A stretch of DNA of 64,000 nt from Herbaspirillum sp. ST 5-3 (GCF_004804275.1 NZ_STGI01000008.1:62001-126000); one strand, 5' to 3'. Numbered from the stretch's first letter, positions 1 to 10,473 are shown. Numbers and translations are program-made. Notes: a model not told the origin generated them from the sequence alone.

Positions 1-783
1 GCCGAAATCCGCCGCGTACACACCGCCGATGCGGTTGCCCGTGTGCAGCAAAACGTGGCGGCATTGGCTGATTCGGGCGGTGGATATTACCCGCTCGATG
101 CCGATACCATGCTGAACGAGCATAGCTGGAATGCCGCCTTGCGCGCGGCCGGCGCGGCCGTGGCGGCAACCGATGCGGTGATAGCGGGAGAGCTGGACAA
201 TGCATTCTGTGCGATTCGCCCGCCAGGGCATCATGCGAGGCCGAGCGAGGCGATGGGTTTTTGCCTGTTCGACAATGTCGCGATTGCCGCAAAACATGCA
301 CTTGATGTGCGAGGCCTGCAGCGCGTGGCGATCGTTGACTTCGATGTACATCATGGCAACGGGACGGAAGAAGCCTTCCTCGACGATCCGCGCGTGATGA
401 TGGTCAGCTTTTTCCAGCATCCCTTCTATCCTTATTCCGAGCTTCGGCAGGACACGCCGCACATGGTCAACGTGCCCGTCCCGGCGTATTCCAAGGGCGA
501 TGTGGTGCGGCAATTGGTGACTGAAAAATGGTTGCCTGCCCTGCATGCCCACCGGCCGGAGATGATTTTCATTTCTGCAGGCTTCGATGCGCATCGCGAG
601 GACGACATCGGGCAGATGGGGCTGGTGGAGGACGACTATGCCTGGATCACGCAACAGATTCTGGGCGTAGCGAAGCAGCATGCGCAGGGACGCATCGTCA
701 GCTGCCTGGAAGGCGGCTACAACCTGTCCGCTCTTGCGCGCAGTGTCGTTGCGCACATCAAGGTGCTCGCCGAACTTGACTGA
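1..783 (+). CDS. Histone deacetylase-family enzyme, 5' truncated by window edge
   Basis: The reading frame is open from base 1, so the true start lies upstream. About 260 C-terminal residues are visible. The RPPGHHA segment (two adjacent catalytic histidines), the metal-binding DFDVHHGNGTEE segment and the C-terminal LEGGYN motif are diagnostic of the arginase/deacetylase superfamily, class II HDAC-like branch. Bacterial members are zinc-dependent deacetylases acting on acetylpolyamines or other small or protein acetyl substrates; which one applies here cannot be read from the sequence. The next gene, rbgA, starts 80 bases downstream on the same strand. Confidence 0.93.
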   Translation, partial: AEIRRVHTADAVARVQQNVAALADSGGGYYPLDADTMLNEHSWNAALRAAGAAVAATDAVIAGELDNAFCAIRPPGHHARPSEAMGFCLFDNVAIAAKHALDVRGLQRVAIVDFDVHHGNGTEEAFLDDPRVMMVSFFQHPFYPYSELRQDTPHMVNVPVPAYSKGDVVRQLVTEKWLPALHAHRPEMIFISAGFDAHREDDIGQMGLVEDDYAWITQQILGVAKQHAQGRIVSCLEGGYNLSALARSVVAHIKVLAELD

Positions 784-863
784 CTTGCCAGCGTCGTATT
801 GACGCGTGAACAAGGCAGGCACCGGGTAGAATAGCGGTTTGCCTCGTCCCAACAAAATCACGC

Positions 864-1784
864 ATGTCCATACAATGGTTCCCCGGTCACATGAACGCCG
901 CCCGCAAGAAGGCGGCGGAGTCCATGGAGAAGACCGACCTCGTTATCGAGGTGCTGGACGCGCGCCTGCCGCAAGCCAGTTGCAATCCCATGATCGAACA
1001 GCTGCGCAAGCAGCGCCAGCGCCCCTGCCTGAAGATCCTCAACAAGGCCGACCTTGCCGACCCTGTCGCCACCAAGGCTTGGCTTGAGTACTACAACGCC
1101 CAGAAAGACGTGAGCGCGGTTGCGCTGAGCTGCAAGAAACCGGCCGATGTGGCAAAGGTGCCGGGCTTTGCGCTGAAACTGGCGCCGCATCGTGGCACCG
1201 CACTCAAGCCGCTGCGCATGATGATCATGGGCATTCCGAATGTGGGCAAGTCGACCTTGATGAATGCCTTGCTCAAGAAGCGCGTGGCGGCCGTGGGTGA
1301 CGAACCCGCCGTTACCAAGATGCAGCAGCGCCTGTATCTGGGCAATAACATGGTTCTGATCGACACACCCGGCATGTTGTGGCCGAAGATAGAACATCCA
1401 ACGGACGGCCTGATGCTCGCGGCGAGTCATGCGGTTGGTGTCAACGCCGTGATCGAGGAGGAGGTGGCGACCTTCCTCGCCGACCAGTTGCTGACGCATT
1501 ATCCGCAGCTCCTGACGGCGCGTTATGGATTTTCGATTGACGGCATGGACGGCGTTGCCGTGCTGGAAGGCGTGGCGAAGCGGCGTGCCTTTCGCGTCAA
1601 GGGTGGCGACCTGGATCTGGAAAAGGCTGCGCATACCCTGTTGCAGGACTATCGCAGCGGCGCGCTCGGCCGCATCAGCCTGGAGACGCCGCAGAGTCGC
1701 GCTGCTCTGCTGGCAAGTTACAAGCCGGAGCCATCGCTCGGCGAACAACAAGACAACGAGGAGGAGGGCGACGATGAGCAGTGA
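864..1784 (+). CDS. rbgA: Ribosome biogenesis GTPase YlqF/RbgA
   Basis: A 306-aa circularly permuted GTPase. The motif order is G4 (NKAD, residues 60-63), then G1/P-loop (GIPNVGKS, 123-130), then G3 (DTPG, 167-170), which is the YlqF/RbgA/YawG signature. The N-terminus carries the typical IQWFPGHM segment. The family acts in late assembly of the 50S ribosomal subunit. The C-terminus is acidic (EQQDNEEEGDDEQ). The last 11 bases overlap the next gene, suggesting translational coupling with the enoyl-CoA hydratase. Confidence 0.95.
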   Translation: MSIQWFPGHMNAARKKAAESMEKTDLVIEVLDARLPQASCNPMIEQLRKQRQRPCLKILNKADLADPVATKAWLEYYNAQKDVSAVALSCKKPADVAKVPGFALKLAPHRGTALKPLRMMIMGIPNVGKSTLMNALLKKRVAAVGDEPAVTKMQQRLYLGNNMVLIDTPGMLWPKIEHPTDGLMLAASHAVGVNAVIEEEVATFLADQLLTHYPQLLTARYGFSIDGMDGVAVLEGVAKRRAFRVKGGDLDLEKAAHTLLQDYRSGALGRISLETPQSRAALLASYKPEPSLGEQQDNEEEGDDEQ

Positions 1785-2556
1785 GATGCCTTATGTGATC
1801 CGATCCGTGCACGATGGCGTGGCGACGCTCACGCTCAATCGCGGCGAGAAGTTCAATCCGCTTTCGGAAGAAATGCTGGACGCATTGCAGGCGGAACTCG
1901 ATGCGATCAAGAGCGATGACAGCATTCGCGTCCTTGTTCTCGCTGCGGCAGGCAAGGCCTTTTGCGCAGGACACGACCTCAAGCAGATGCGCGCGCAGCC
2001 TTCCGAAGAGTATTACAAAAAGCTGTTCAATCAGTGCAGCAAGGTCATGCTGACGATTCAACAGATGCCGCAGCCGGTGATTGCAAGGGTGCAGGGAATC
2101 GCGACGGCCGCAGGATGCCAGCTGGTCTCGATGTGCGATTTGGCGGTCGCGTCCAGCGATGCGAAATTCGCCGTATCGGGAGTGAATTACGGTTTGTTCT
2201 GTTCGACGCCATCGGTCGGCCTGTCACGCAATGTCTCGCGCAAGCACGCCATGGAAATGCTTCTGACCGGTGAATTCATCGATGCGGAAACAGCGCGCGA
2301 CCGTGGCCTGGTCAATCGCGTGGTGCCTGCCGAACGACTCGATACCGAGGTCGGAAAACTGACCGCCAGCATTCTGGCCAAACCAGCCGTTGCGGTGGCG
2401 ATGGGCAAGCAGCTTTTCTACAAACAGCTGGAGCTGGGAATTGGCGCGGCTTATCAGCTCGCCGGGCAAACGATGGCGTGCAACATGATGGATGACGCAG
2501 CGCTGGAGGGCGTGCAGGCATTCATAGAGAAGCGTGCACCAGGCTGGAAGAAATAA
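1774..2556 (+). CDS. Enoyl-CoA hydratase/isomerase family protein
   Basis: A 260-aa crotonase-fold protein. The ATG at 1774 has a strong GAGGAGGG ribosome-binding site at 1760-1767, and the frame overlaps the end of rbgA by 11 bases; the frame stays open further upstream but nothing there looks crotonase-like. The oxyanion-hole segments are visible as AGKAFCAGHDL near residue 65 and GIATAAGCQL near residue 107. It probably hydrates or isomerises enoyl-CoA thioesters; the exact substrate is not evident. A strong bidirectional terminator follows at 2568-2611. Confidence 0.9.
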   Translation: MSSEMPYVIRSVHDGVATLTLNRGEKFNPLSEEMLDALQAELDAIKSDDSIRVLVLAAAGKAFCAGHDLKQMRAQPSEEYYKKLFNQCSKVMLTIQQMPQPVIARVQGIATAAGCQLVSMCDLAVASSDAKFAVSGVNYGLFCSTPSVGLSRNVSRKHAMEMLLTGEFIDAETARDRGLVNRVVPAERLDTEVGKLTASILAKPAVAVAMGKQLFYKQLELGIGAAYQLAGQTMACNMMDDAALEGVQAFIEKRAPGWKK

Positions 2557-2567
2557 GCGGGTCTTGT

Positions 2568-2611
2568 AAAAAATCCCCTTGGCTGCGTCAATGCGGCCAA
2601 GGGGATTTTTT
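2568..2611. terminator. Bidirectional Rho-independent terminator
   Basis: The 14-bp arms AAAATCCCCTTGGC (2570-2583) and GCCAAGGGGATTTT (2596-2609) pair perfectly. T-rich tracts flank both strands, so it serves both the enoyl-CoA hydratase (plus) and the Cache protein (minus), which converge here. Confidence 0.93.
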
Positions 2612-2644
2612 CATGCGGCCGTGCGAGCGGCCGAACGGTATCAA

Positions 2645-3103
2645 TTATTTGTACACGCCCACAGCGAAGCCGTAGCCGTCGAACGGCTCGATATACGTGG
2701 TCTTCGATTCAATTTGTTTCGTCACAGGGTTAGGCCATTTGTAGTCGACCCAGCCGATTTTTTTCGACTTCGTGTGCGCGATCAGCTCCTGTGCGAAAAA
2801 CTTTCCGTCGGCATCCTTCAGGTTCGTCAGATCTTTACCGATCAGCTTCTCATTCGCGCCATGCGCCATCATGATGCCGTTTGCGTCGAGTATGTACACA
2901 TACATGTCGCGGTCAATGAACTGTCCAGTCTTGTTGCTCACCTCGGCAAAGGCTTTTTCCTTGCCATTGGCTTTGTAGAATGCGATCGCTTTATGCGCAA
3001 GCGCTACCGCTTCTTCCTTGGTGCCTTTATCGCCTGCGTTTGCGGCTGCAACAAGCCCGATGCTCAGGCATGCGCCGATGAAAAACCTCAAAACACTCTT
3101 CAT
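2645..3103 (-). CDS. Periplasmic single-Cache-domain protein
   Basis: A 152-aa secreted protein. The ATG at 3103 was chosen because GGAGATGG sits just upstream and it leads straight into a signal peptide (KSVLRFF, hydrophobic core, cleavage likely after ANA near residue 22). The mature part contains IDRDMYVYILDANGIMMAHG and ends FDGYGFAVGVYK, typical of the sCache_2 domain found in chemoreceptor and histidine-kinase sensors. Here the domain stands alone with no membrane or signalling module, so it may act as a soluble ligand-binding protein. Ligand unknown. Confidence 0.85.
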   Translation of the reverse strand: MKSVLRFFIGACLSIGLVAAANAGDKGTKEEAVALAHKAIAFYKANGKEKAFAEVSNKTGQFIDRDMYVYILDANGIMMAHGANEKLIGKDLTNLKDADGKFFAQELIAHTKSKKIGWVDYKWPNPVTKQIESKTTYIEPFDGYGFAVGVYK

Positions 3104-3305
3104 TACCATCTCCGACAAGATTGATCTGTTGAACTGCGCCGATTAACCATGAGGCGACTCGGGTTTTGATTGGCGCAGTCACGACTCTAGCGGTTTTATT
3201 TCCATACAGCAAGAAATGAGTTCAGGTACGACCGGTTCTGGACGTTTCAAGGTTGCTTGCAAATCACACTTTCCGGTTACCCTTGCCAAGGGAGCAAGAA
3301 AAACA

Positions 3306-3329
3306 AAAAGCCCGCCGAAGCGGGCTTTT
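3306..3329 (-). terminator. groEL Rho-independent terminator
   Basis: GCCCGC-CGAA-GCGGGC hairpin extended by A/T pairs. On the minus strand it ends in a T-tract, 28 bases beyond the groEL stop codon. Confidence 0.9.
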
Positions 3330-3356
3330 CTGCGACAGGAAATGTCGAAAGGCGAA

Positions 3357-5018
<1,662 letters not shown>

Positions 5019-5041
5019 TTATTTATTGAACAGGTTCTGTA

Positions 5042-5332
5042 TTATTTCTGGACGATTGCCATGATGTCTTCTTCGCGCATCACCAGCACCTCTTCGCCTT
5101 CGACCTTCACGGTCTGGCCGGAGTATTTGCCGAACAGCACGACGTCGCCGACTTTGACGTCCAGCGCGCGGACTTTGCCGTCTTCCAGAATCTTGCCGTT
5201 ACCGACTGCGAGCACTTTGCCCTGATCCGGCTTTTCCGCAGCTGCTTCCGGAAGAACGATGCCGGACGCAGTCTTGGTTTCCTGGTCGAGGCGCTTGACG
5301 ATGACGCGATCGTGCAATGGACGAAGGTTCAT
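5042..5332 (-). CDS. groES: Co-chaperonin GroES (Hsp10)
   Basis: A 96-aa lid of the GroEL chamber. It starts [13 protein letters not shown] and carries the mobile-loop region ([11 protein letters not shown]) around residues 18-30. It is the first gene of the groESL operon; the leader of about 120 bases upstream contains the CIRCE operator and the heat-shock promoter described separately. Length and sequence are canonical. Confidence 0.98.
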   Translation of the reverse strand: MNLRPLHDRVIVKRLDQETKTASGIVLPEAAAEKPDQGKVLAVGNGKILEDGKVRALDVKVGDVVLFGKYSGQTVKVEGEEVLVMREEDIMAIVQK

Positions 5333-5450
5333 ACAAACTCCTTAATTATCAATAAGTTATGGTTATTTGCGGCAGGTTTGCTGCAAGTTGCATTTATTTC
5401 ACTGTGCAGCGAGACCGCACGGGAAAATCTGAAGCCAGGCGGAGTTGTTG

Positions 5451-5477
5451 TTAGCACTCTCCCCTAACGAGTGCTAA
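5451..5477. promoter_or_regulatory. CIRCE operator (HrcA-binding inverted repeat)
   Basis: TTAGCACTC, a 9-base spacer, then GAGTGCTAA: a perfect match to the CIRCE consensus. HrcA binds this element to repress groESL. It sits immediately downstream of the sigma-32-type promoter on the minus strand, at or near the transcription start. Confidence 0.97.
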
Positions 5478-5478
5478 G

Positions 5479-5506
5479 TATATGGGCGGGTAATCCTTTT
5501 TTCAAG
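5479..5506 (-). promoter_or_regulatory. Sigma-32-type heat-shock promoter of groESL
   Basis: On the minus strand CTTGAAA (5506-5500), 13 bases, then CCCATATA (5486-5479). This closely matches the RpoH consensus CTTGAAA / CCCCATnTA. With CIRCE directly downstream, groESL appears to be under dual positive (RpoH) and negative (HrcA) heat-shock control. Confidence 0.85.
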
Positions 5507-5582
5507 ACCGTCCCGACGAAGGATTGTTCTTTACCTAATTTGCCTGCCCGCCAGTTTCGACAGAAGGCCTCGATCCAAAAAA

Positions 5583-5612
5583 GAAACCCCGCCGGCGAAC
5601 CGACGGGGTTTC
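5583..5612 (-). terminator. ohr Rho-independent terminator
   Basis: Arms GAAACCCCG and CGGGGTTTC. The minus-strand copy is followed by TTTTTTGG, 27 bases beyond the ohr stop codon. Confidence 0.85.
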
Positions 5613-5638
5613 TCGTCAAAACGGGGGGGGCTGATTAT

Positions 5639-6058
5639 TCAGGCCAGTGCGACCCTGACATCGATATTCCCGCGCGTTGCGTTGGAATAGGGGCAGACTT
5701 CATGTGCCTTGTTGACCAGCGTCTGGGCGGTTTCCTGGTCCATGCCTGGCAAGGCGACACGCAGATCCGCGGCCAAGCCGAAGCCGCCGTTGCCATTCGG
5801 GCCGATGCCGACTTCGGCAGTCACTGCGGCGTCAGCCGGCAAGGGGATCTTGGCGTGCATGGCGACGAATTTCATCGCGGAGAGGAAGCACGCCGAATAG
5901 CCGGCAGCGAACAATTGCTCCGGATTGGTGCCTTCGCCGCCCGGCCCGCCGAGTTCTTTCGGGGTGCTCAGCCGAGCGTCGAGTTTCTTGTCGCTGGAGA
6001 CGGCGCGGCCATCGCGGCCGCCGGTTGCGGTGGCTTGTGCCTTGTACAGAATCTGCAT
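5639..6058 (-). CDS. ohr: Organic hydroperoxide resistance protein Ohr
   Basis: A 139-aa OsmC/Ohr-fold thiol peroxidase. The two catalytic cysteines lie at C57 ([11 protein letters not shown]) and C122 ([12 protein letters not shown]), the spacing of the Ohr branch rather than OsmC. Ohr reduces organic hydroperoxides using lipoylated proteins as electron donors. The ATG at 6058 is preceded by AAGGAG. The gene follows ohrR on the same strand, separated by 134 bases that hold its own promoter with an OhrR-type palindrome. Confidence 0.95.
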   Translation of the reverse strand: MQILYKAQATATGGRDGRAVSSDKKLDARLSTPKELGGPGGEGTNPEQLFAAGYSACFLSAMKFVAMHAKIPLPADAAVTAEVGIGPNGNGGFGLAADLRVALPGMDQETAQTLVNKAHEVCPYSNATRGNIDVRVALA

Positions 6059-6118
6059 GAGATGCTCCTTCTTCAAATAAAGGTGTTGGGACAACGTAAT
6101 CGATCGGAACGCAGCATT

Positions 6119-6147
6119 AAGATAGCACGCAATTAAATTGTGTGCAA
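6119..6147 (-). promoter_or_regulatory. ohr promoter with embedded OhrR operator
   Basis: On the minus strand TTGCAC (6147-6142), a 17-base spacer, then TATCTT (6124-6119) forms a good sigma-70 promoter. A 21-base near-perfect palindrome (GCACGCAATT-A-AATTGTGTGC, 6125-6145, one mismatch) fills the spacer. Known OhrR operators are AATT-rich palindromes overlapping the ohr promoter, so this is the expected peroxide-sensing switch. Confidence 0.82.
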
Positions 6148-6192
6148 TGCAAATGCGCGTTTGAGGCGGGAGTTGAAAGAATTGTGCTTTTG

Positions 6193-6663
6193 CTACGAGT
6201 CTGACTTGACCAGGTCGTTACGCAAGATGGAAAGCTGATTGCGAAGACGTGCGAGCGCTTCCGGGGATTGGCCGCTGGCGCACAACACTTGCTGGGGAAT
6301 GCACTGTGCCTTCTTCTTGAGCGCGCGGCCTTCCTTGGTGAGCGTGATCCTGACCTGGCGTTCGTCCGATTCGTCGCGGGTACGTTCGATCAGCGAAGAT
6401 GCTTCAAGGCGTTTCAACAGAGGGGTGAGCGTGCCGGAATCCAGAAACAGTTTTTCTCCAATGGATTTGACCAATACGTCGTCCTGTTGCCAAAGAACCA
6501 GCATCACCAGGTATTGCGGATAGGTAAGCCCAAGCTTGTCCAGAAAGGGCTTGTAGGTTTTTGTCATGGCCAGGGACGCAGAGTACAGTGCGAAGCAGAA
6601 CTGGTTGTCCAATGCGAGGGGATCAAAGCTGTGCGCTTCGGGCGAGGTGGCGGATTTGGGCAT
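6193..6663 (-). CDS. ohrR: MarR-family organic-peroxide sensor OhrR
   Basis: A 156-aa winged-helix MarR-type repressor. The reactive cysteine of the OhrR family is present at C23 ([12 protein letters not shown]). C121 and C128 lie in the C-terminal helices, so this resembles the two-cysteine Xanthomonas-type sensor that forms a disulfide on oxidation by organic peroxides and releases DNA. The winged-helix segment contains [11 protein letters not shown] and [10 protein letters not shown]. The start MPKSATSP at 6663 was chosen because upstream codons encode no MarR-like sequence. It is divergent from dacB. Confidence 0.9.
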   Translation of the reverse strand: MPKSATSPEAHSFDPLALDNQFCFALYSASLAMTKTYKPFLDKLGLTYPQYLVMLVLWQQDDVLVKSIGEKLFLDSGTLTPLLKRLEASSLIERTRDESDERQVRITLTKEGRALKKKAQCIPQQVLCASGQSPEALARLRNQLSILRNDLVKSDS

Positions 6664-6720
6664 GGTTTGCAGCTCTGACGTGGGATAATTACATTGCGCG
6701 TGACATATTTTTCTAATCCT

Positions 6721-8133
6721 ATGCGAATTCCGAGAAGACTCCAAGTTGCGTGTAGCCTGATTGCGTTTGCCGGCAGCGTGATGGCGCAGCAATTGCCGAT
6801 ACCCGTCGCGGATGCCTTGCAGCGCGCGCAGATTCCCGAATCCGCAGCCGGAATCTATGTTCAGGAGGTCGGCGCAGGTCCGGTGTTGCTTGCCTCAAAT
6901 GAAAAGACGCCGCTCAATCCGGCATCCACCATGAAGCTGGTGACCAGCGATGCCGCACTCGAAATGCTCGGGCCGACCTTTACCTGGAAGACCCAGGCTT
7001 ATGCGACCGGCACGCAAGCCGGCGACGTGCTGCACGGCGACCTGATCATCAAGGGCAGCGGGGATCCCAAGCTGGTGCTGGAGAACTTCTGGTTGTTCTT
7101 GCGCCGCATACGCGCGAAGGGCATTCGCGAAATTCGCGGCAACCTCGTCCTGGATCGCAGCGCCTTCGAGAGCATGGAGTTCGACGCCGGTCAATTCGAT
7201 GGCGACCCGATGAAACCGTACAACGTCGGGCCTGATGCCTTGTTGCTGAACTACAAGGCGCTGGCGTTTCGCTTCACGCCGGACGCGGCACGAGGTGTGG
7301 TCAATGTGACCATGGATCCGCCGCTCGCCGCCTATCCGCTGACCGCGCCGCACCTTGGAAATGGCGAGTGCGGCGACTGGCACGGCAAGCTGCGACCTGC
7401 AATCGACGGTTGGGGCGCACGTTTCTCCGGTATCTATTCCGCGTCTTGCGGCGAGAAAGTCTGGTATGTGCATCCCTATCAACTGACTCATACGCAATAT
7501 TTTCATCTGGCGTTTCGACGCCTGTGGGCAGATCTGGGCGGCACCTTGAAAGGCGACGTGCAAAGCGGCGTCGTGCCGCCCAACGCGCGACTGGTCGCGG
7601 AATGGGAGTCAGCTTCCTTGTCCGAGGTGATTCGGGACATCAACAAGTACAGCAACAATGTGATGGCGCGCCAGTTGCTGCTCACGCTCGCAGCGAACGT
7701 ACTGAATCTGCCGGCCAATGCCGAACGAGGCGCCGCCGTGGTTCGCACCTGGTTGAGCAACAAGGGGATCGATGCGCCGGAATTGAGTGTCGAGAACGGC
7801 TCCGGTCTGTCGCGCAACGAGCGCATCTCTGCGCTCACCATGGGCCGGATGCTCGAGTCCGCCTTTCAGTCCCCGACAATGCCCGAGTTCATGGCATCGC
7901 TGCCGCTGGCCGGCTTCGACGGCACCATGCGCCTGCGTCTCGTCAACCAGGCGGTCGCCGGCAAGGCGCATGTCAAGACGGGCATGCTGAATGAGGTGCG
8001 CAATATCGCTGGCTATGTGCTGGCTGCTTCAGGCAAGCGATATGTGGTTGTTTTCATGATCAATCATCCGAATTCGCTGCGCGGACAGGCAGCGCAGGAT
8101 GCGCTGCTGCAGTGGGTGTACGAGCGCGGCTGA
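6721..8133 (+). CDS. dacB: D-alanyl-D-alanine carboxypeptidase/endopeptidase DacB (PBP4 type)
   Basis: A 470-aa S13 peptidase. It starts with a signal peptide (residues 1-22, ending VMA-QQ). The three penicillin-binding motifs are present: SxxK as STMK (69-72), SxN within KYSNNVM, and KTG in HVKTGML near the C-terminus. The family trims or cleaves peptidoglycan cross-links in the periplasm. The ATG at 6721 is preferred over an upstream TTG at 6694 because it gives a clean signal peptide. It is divergent from ohrR with 57 bases between starts. Confidence 0.93.
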   Translation: MRIPRRLQVACSLIAFAGSVMAQQLPIPVADALQRAQIPESAAGIYVQEVGAGPVLLASNEKTPLNPASTMKLVTSDAALEMLGPTFTWKTQAYATGTQAGDVLHGDLIIKGSGDPKLVLENFWLFLRRIRAKGIREIRGNLVLDRSAFESMEFDAGQFDGDPMKPYNVGPDALLLNYKALAFRFTPDAARGVVNVTMDPPLAAYPLTAPHLGNGECGDWHGKLRPAIDGWGARFSGIYSASCGEKVWYVHPYQLTHTQYFHLAFRRLWADLGGTLKGDVQSGVVPPNARLVAEWESASLSEVIRDINKYSNNVMARQLLLTLAANVLNLPANAERGAAVVRTWLSNKGIDAPELSVENGSGLSRNERISALTMGRMLESAFQSPTMPEFMASLPLAGFDGTMRLRLVNQAVAGKAHVKTGMLNEVRNIAGYVLAASGKRYVVVFMINHPNSLRGQAAQDALLQWVYERG

Positions 8134-8211
8134 AACAGCATTTTCATGTCCGGACTTTGAACGTTGGTATGATGCGGTTTGTTAACAAATCAGCAACCAC
8201 GGATCTGCGCC

Positions 8212-9150
8212 ATGTCTGTCCTGCGAGCACCTCTTCTTTCCGCCCTGTTCGTCGTAGCTGCGGCTTCGATGTCCGCCGCTGCGCAACAAGGCGATACAGC
8301 GGGCACAAGTGCCAATTCTTCTTCAGCGCCGACGACTTCGGCTGAACCGCACTGGCAGGAAGGACCCTACGATCTCCCGCTGCTTGACCAGGCGATTCTC
8401 CGGCTGCCGAAAGGTTACGGCTATCTGGAGGGCGATGAGGCGCGCCAACTGATGCGCCAGTGGGGAAACCCGTACGTCGATGACGTGATTGGGTTGTTCG
8501 CCGGGCCGGGAGGCGACTGGTTCGTTTCGGTACGGTTCGAGAAAGCGGGTTATATCAAGGACGACGAAGCGAAGAACTGGAAAGCGGATGAACTGCTCCA
8601 GACGCTGAAACAAGGCGCACAAGAAATAAACAAGCGGCGTCGTGAACAAGGCTTGCCGGAAATGGAAGTCGTCGACTGGGTTGAGCAGCCGCACTATGAC
8701 GCAGCGACACAGCGTCTGATCTGGGCGGTTTCGCTCAAGGACAAAGGGAGTCAGGCAGCGGAAGACCAGGGCATCAACTACAACACCTACGCCCTGGGCC
8801 GAGAAGGTTACTTTACCCTGAATCTGGTCACCGGTCTGAAGCAGATCGCGCAGAACAAGCTTCATGCATCGACCTTGCTTTCCGCACTCGAGTACAGGGA
8901 GGGCAAGGCTTACCGGGACTTCAATGAGGACATTGATACGGTGGCGGAGTACGGATTGACGGCACTCATTGCCGGCGTGGCCGCCAAAAAACTCGGACTG
9001 CTGGCGCTTGCCGGCGTCTTTATTGCGAAGTTCGCGAAACTTATTGTTCTCGCCGTCGTGGGCGGCCTTGCCCTGATCGGCAGATTATTCCGCAAGAAGA
9101 AGATCACTGTCGCTGACGCACAGCAGCCGGGAAATCACCTGAAAGGCTGA
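8212..9150 (+). CDS. DUF2167 membrane-anchored protein
   Basis: A 312-aa protein with an N-terminal signal segment (ending SAAAQQG), a low-complexity Ser/Thr/Ala linker, a globular domain containing YGYLEGDEARQLM and GRDGYFTLNL-like GREGYFTLN, and a C-terminal hydrophobic helix pair (ALIAGVAAKKLGLLALAGVF and IVLAVVGGLALIG) followed by RKKK. These are characters of the DUF2167 family, whose function is unknown. The ATG at 8212 was chosen since it opens directly into the signal sequence. No partner gene is obvious. Confidence 0.85.
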   Translation: MSVLRAPLLSALFVVAAASMSAAAQQGDTAGTSANSSSAPTTSAEPHWQEGPYDLPLLDQAILRLPKGYGYLEGDEARQLMRQWGNPYVDDVIGLFAGPGGDWFVSVRFEKAGYIKDDEAKNWKADELLQTLKQGAQEINKRRREQGLPEMEVVDWVEQPHYDAATQRLIWAVSLKDKGSQAAEDQGINYNTYALGREGYFTLNLVTGLKQIAQNKLHASTLLSALEYREGKAYRDFNEDIDTVAEYGLTALIAGVAAKKLGLLALAGVFIAKFAKLIVLAVVGGLALIGRLFRKKKITVADAQQPGNHLKG

Positions 9151-9163
9151 CAGTGGGACATGC

Positions 9164-9664
9164 TCACAGCATCACCGGCTTGTCGGGCAACTGGTTGCGT
9201 GTCGAACCGTCATCGGGATAATGCGCTTCAAGCAGGGTATTCAATTGGTGCAAGGCCGTAATGACACTGTCATGGTACACACCGCGCGCAAAGCCTTCCG
9301 TCATCGTGCGGCAGATTGCCTGCCATTCCTTGGTCGGCACGACGCGGCCGACACCGCGGTCGGCAACGATCTCGACCTGGTGGTCGGCGAGATTGACGTA
9401 GACCAGAACGCCGCAATTTTCCTCGGTATCCCACACCCGATAATGGGAAAACAGTTCTCTTGCCCGTTCGCGCGGCGATGTGCCATTCAATACCGCTTGT
9501 GAATTCAGTGACGGTTCCACGACCATGCGCACTTCTGCGCGGTGGCGTCTTTCCCCGTCGGCAATCGATTGTTCGATGGCCTTCAGGGTTTCCTCCGGAA
9601 ATGCACGGCGGCCGTCAGCGGTCGTGGTGCAGAGGTGCTTGATCAGGCGAGAAAATGTTTTCAT
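9164..9664 (-). CDS. TPM-domain protein, soluble (YgcG-like partner)
   Basis: A 166-aa protein without signal peptide or membrane segment. It carries a TPM-domain core: RHRAEVRMVVE, ARELFSHYRVWDTEENCGVLVYVNLADHQVEIVADRGV and TMTEGFARGVYHDSV are each recognisable. The domain is often found with LemA proteins; its function in bacteria is unclear. The ATG overlaps the stop codon of the larger TPM gene by one base (TGATG), indicating coupling. It is the last gene of the lemA-TPM-TPM operon. Confidence 0.85.
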   Translation of the reverse strand: MKTFSRLIKHLCTTTADGRRAFPEETLKAIEQSIADGERRHRAEVRMVVEPSLNSQAVLNGTSPRERARELFSHYRVWDTEENCGVLVYVNLADHQVEIVADRGVGRVVPTKEWQAICRTMTEGFARGVYHDSVITALHQLNTLLEAHYPDDGSTRNQLPDKPVML

Positions 9665-10461
9665 CACCAATTCCCCGACGCGCCGCCACCGTCGCCACTT
9701 CCGCCACCCCCGGAAAACCCGCCGCCTCCGGAACCGCCGAAACCGCCTCCGCCAAAACCGCCGAAGCCGCCACGTCCGAACGCGTCGCCAAGGATGACGC
9801 CGGGCGCGGAACGTCCCCAGCCGCTCCGTTGATGGCCAAACCGGCGCGAGCGGGCGCGTGACAGCAACATGAACAGGATCATGAAGAAGAAAAACAGACC
9901 GAGCGAGAATGCGTCGGACTCTTCCTCCTGCGCTGCCTGTTTGGCCTGCGGCGCCGGGAACTGCTCCTTGTCCAGTAGGCTGGTGATGGCGGAAACGCCG
10001 GCCACCAGCCCGCCATAGAAATCGTTTTGCCGGAAGTGGGGCGCCATCACATCCTGCAGGATACGTTTTGACTGCGCGTCGGTGAGCGTCCCCTGCACAC
10101 CTCTGCCGGCTTCGATGCGCATGCGGCGCAGGGCAGGTGGATTGTCCTTCGCGATCAGCAACAGCACGCCATCGTCGACGCCTTTGCGTCCCAGTTTCCA
10201 CTCGTCGTAGACCCGGATGCTGTACTGCTCGATGGCCTCCGGTTCGGTCTTGCTGATCAACAGGACGGCGATCTGGCTGCCGGTGCGTTCCTCGTATTCC
10301 TTCAGCACATTCTCCAGCGTCGCGCGCTGAGTCGCCGTCAGCATGCCGGCCTTGTCCGTCACACGCGTTTGCAGAGGTGGGACAGGCACGAAGTCCTGCG
10401 CGCCTGCCGCGGCGACGGTCAGAGCAAGCAGCAAGCTGATCAGGGCGCGATAGAGCATCAT
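9664..10461 (-). CDS. TPM-domain membrane protein with Gly-rich tail
   Basis: A 265-aa protein with a signal peptide (residues 1-21, ending AAGA-QDF), a TPM domain (residues about 35-165, including QTRVTDKAGMLT, IAVLLISKTEPE and DDGVLLLIAKDN), a transmembrane helix (LGLFFFFMILFMLL) followed by basic residues, and a long glycine/serine/phenylalanine-rich tail ending SGNW. This is the classic YgcG architecture. It sits in an operon between lemA and a second, soluble TPM gene. Role unproven; LemA/TPM pairs have been linked to the envelope. Confidence 0.88.
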   Translation of the reverse strand: MMLYRALISLLLALTVAAAGAQDFVPVPPLQTRVTDKAGMLTATQRATLENVLKEYEERTGSQIAVLLISKTEPEAIEQYSIRVYDEWKLGRKGVDDGVLLLIAKDNPPALRRMRIEAGRGVQGTLTDAQSKRILQDVMAPHFRQNDFYGGLVAGVSAITSLLDKEQFPAPQAKQAAQEEESDAFSLGLFFFFMILFMLLSRARSRRFGHQRSGWGRSAPGVILGDAFGRGGFGGFGGGGFGGSGGGGFSGGGGSGDGGGASGNW

Positions 10462-10473
10462 CTGAGCCGGCGC

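Noticed and set aside
799-832. TTGACG ... TAGAAT as a promoter for rbgA
   Set aside because: The spacer is 22 bases, too long for a sigma-70 promoter.
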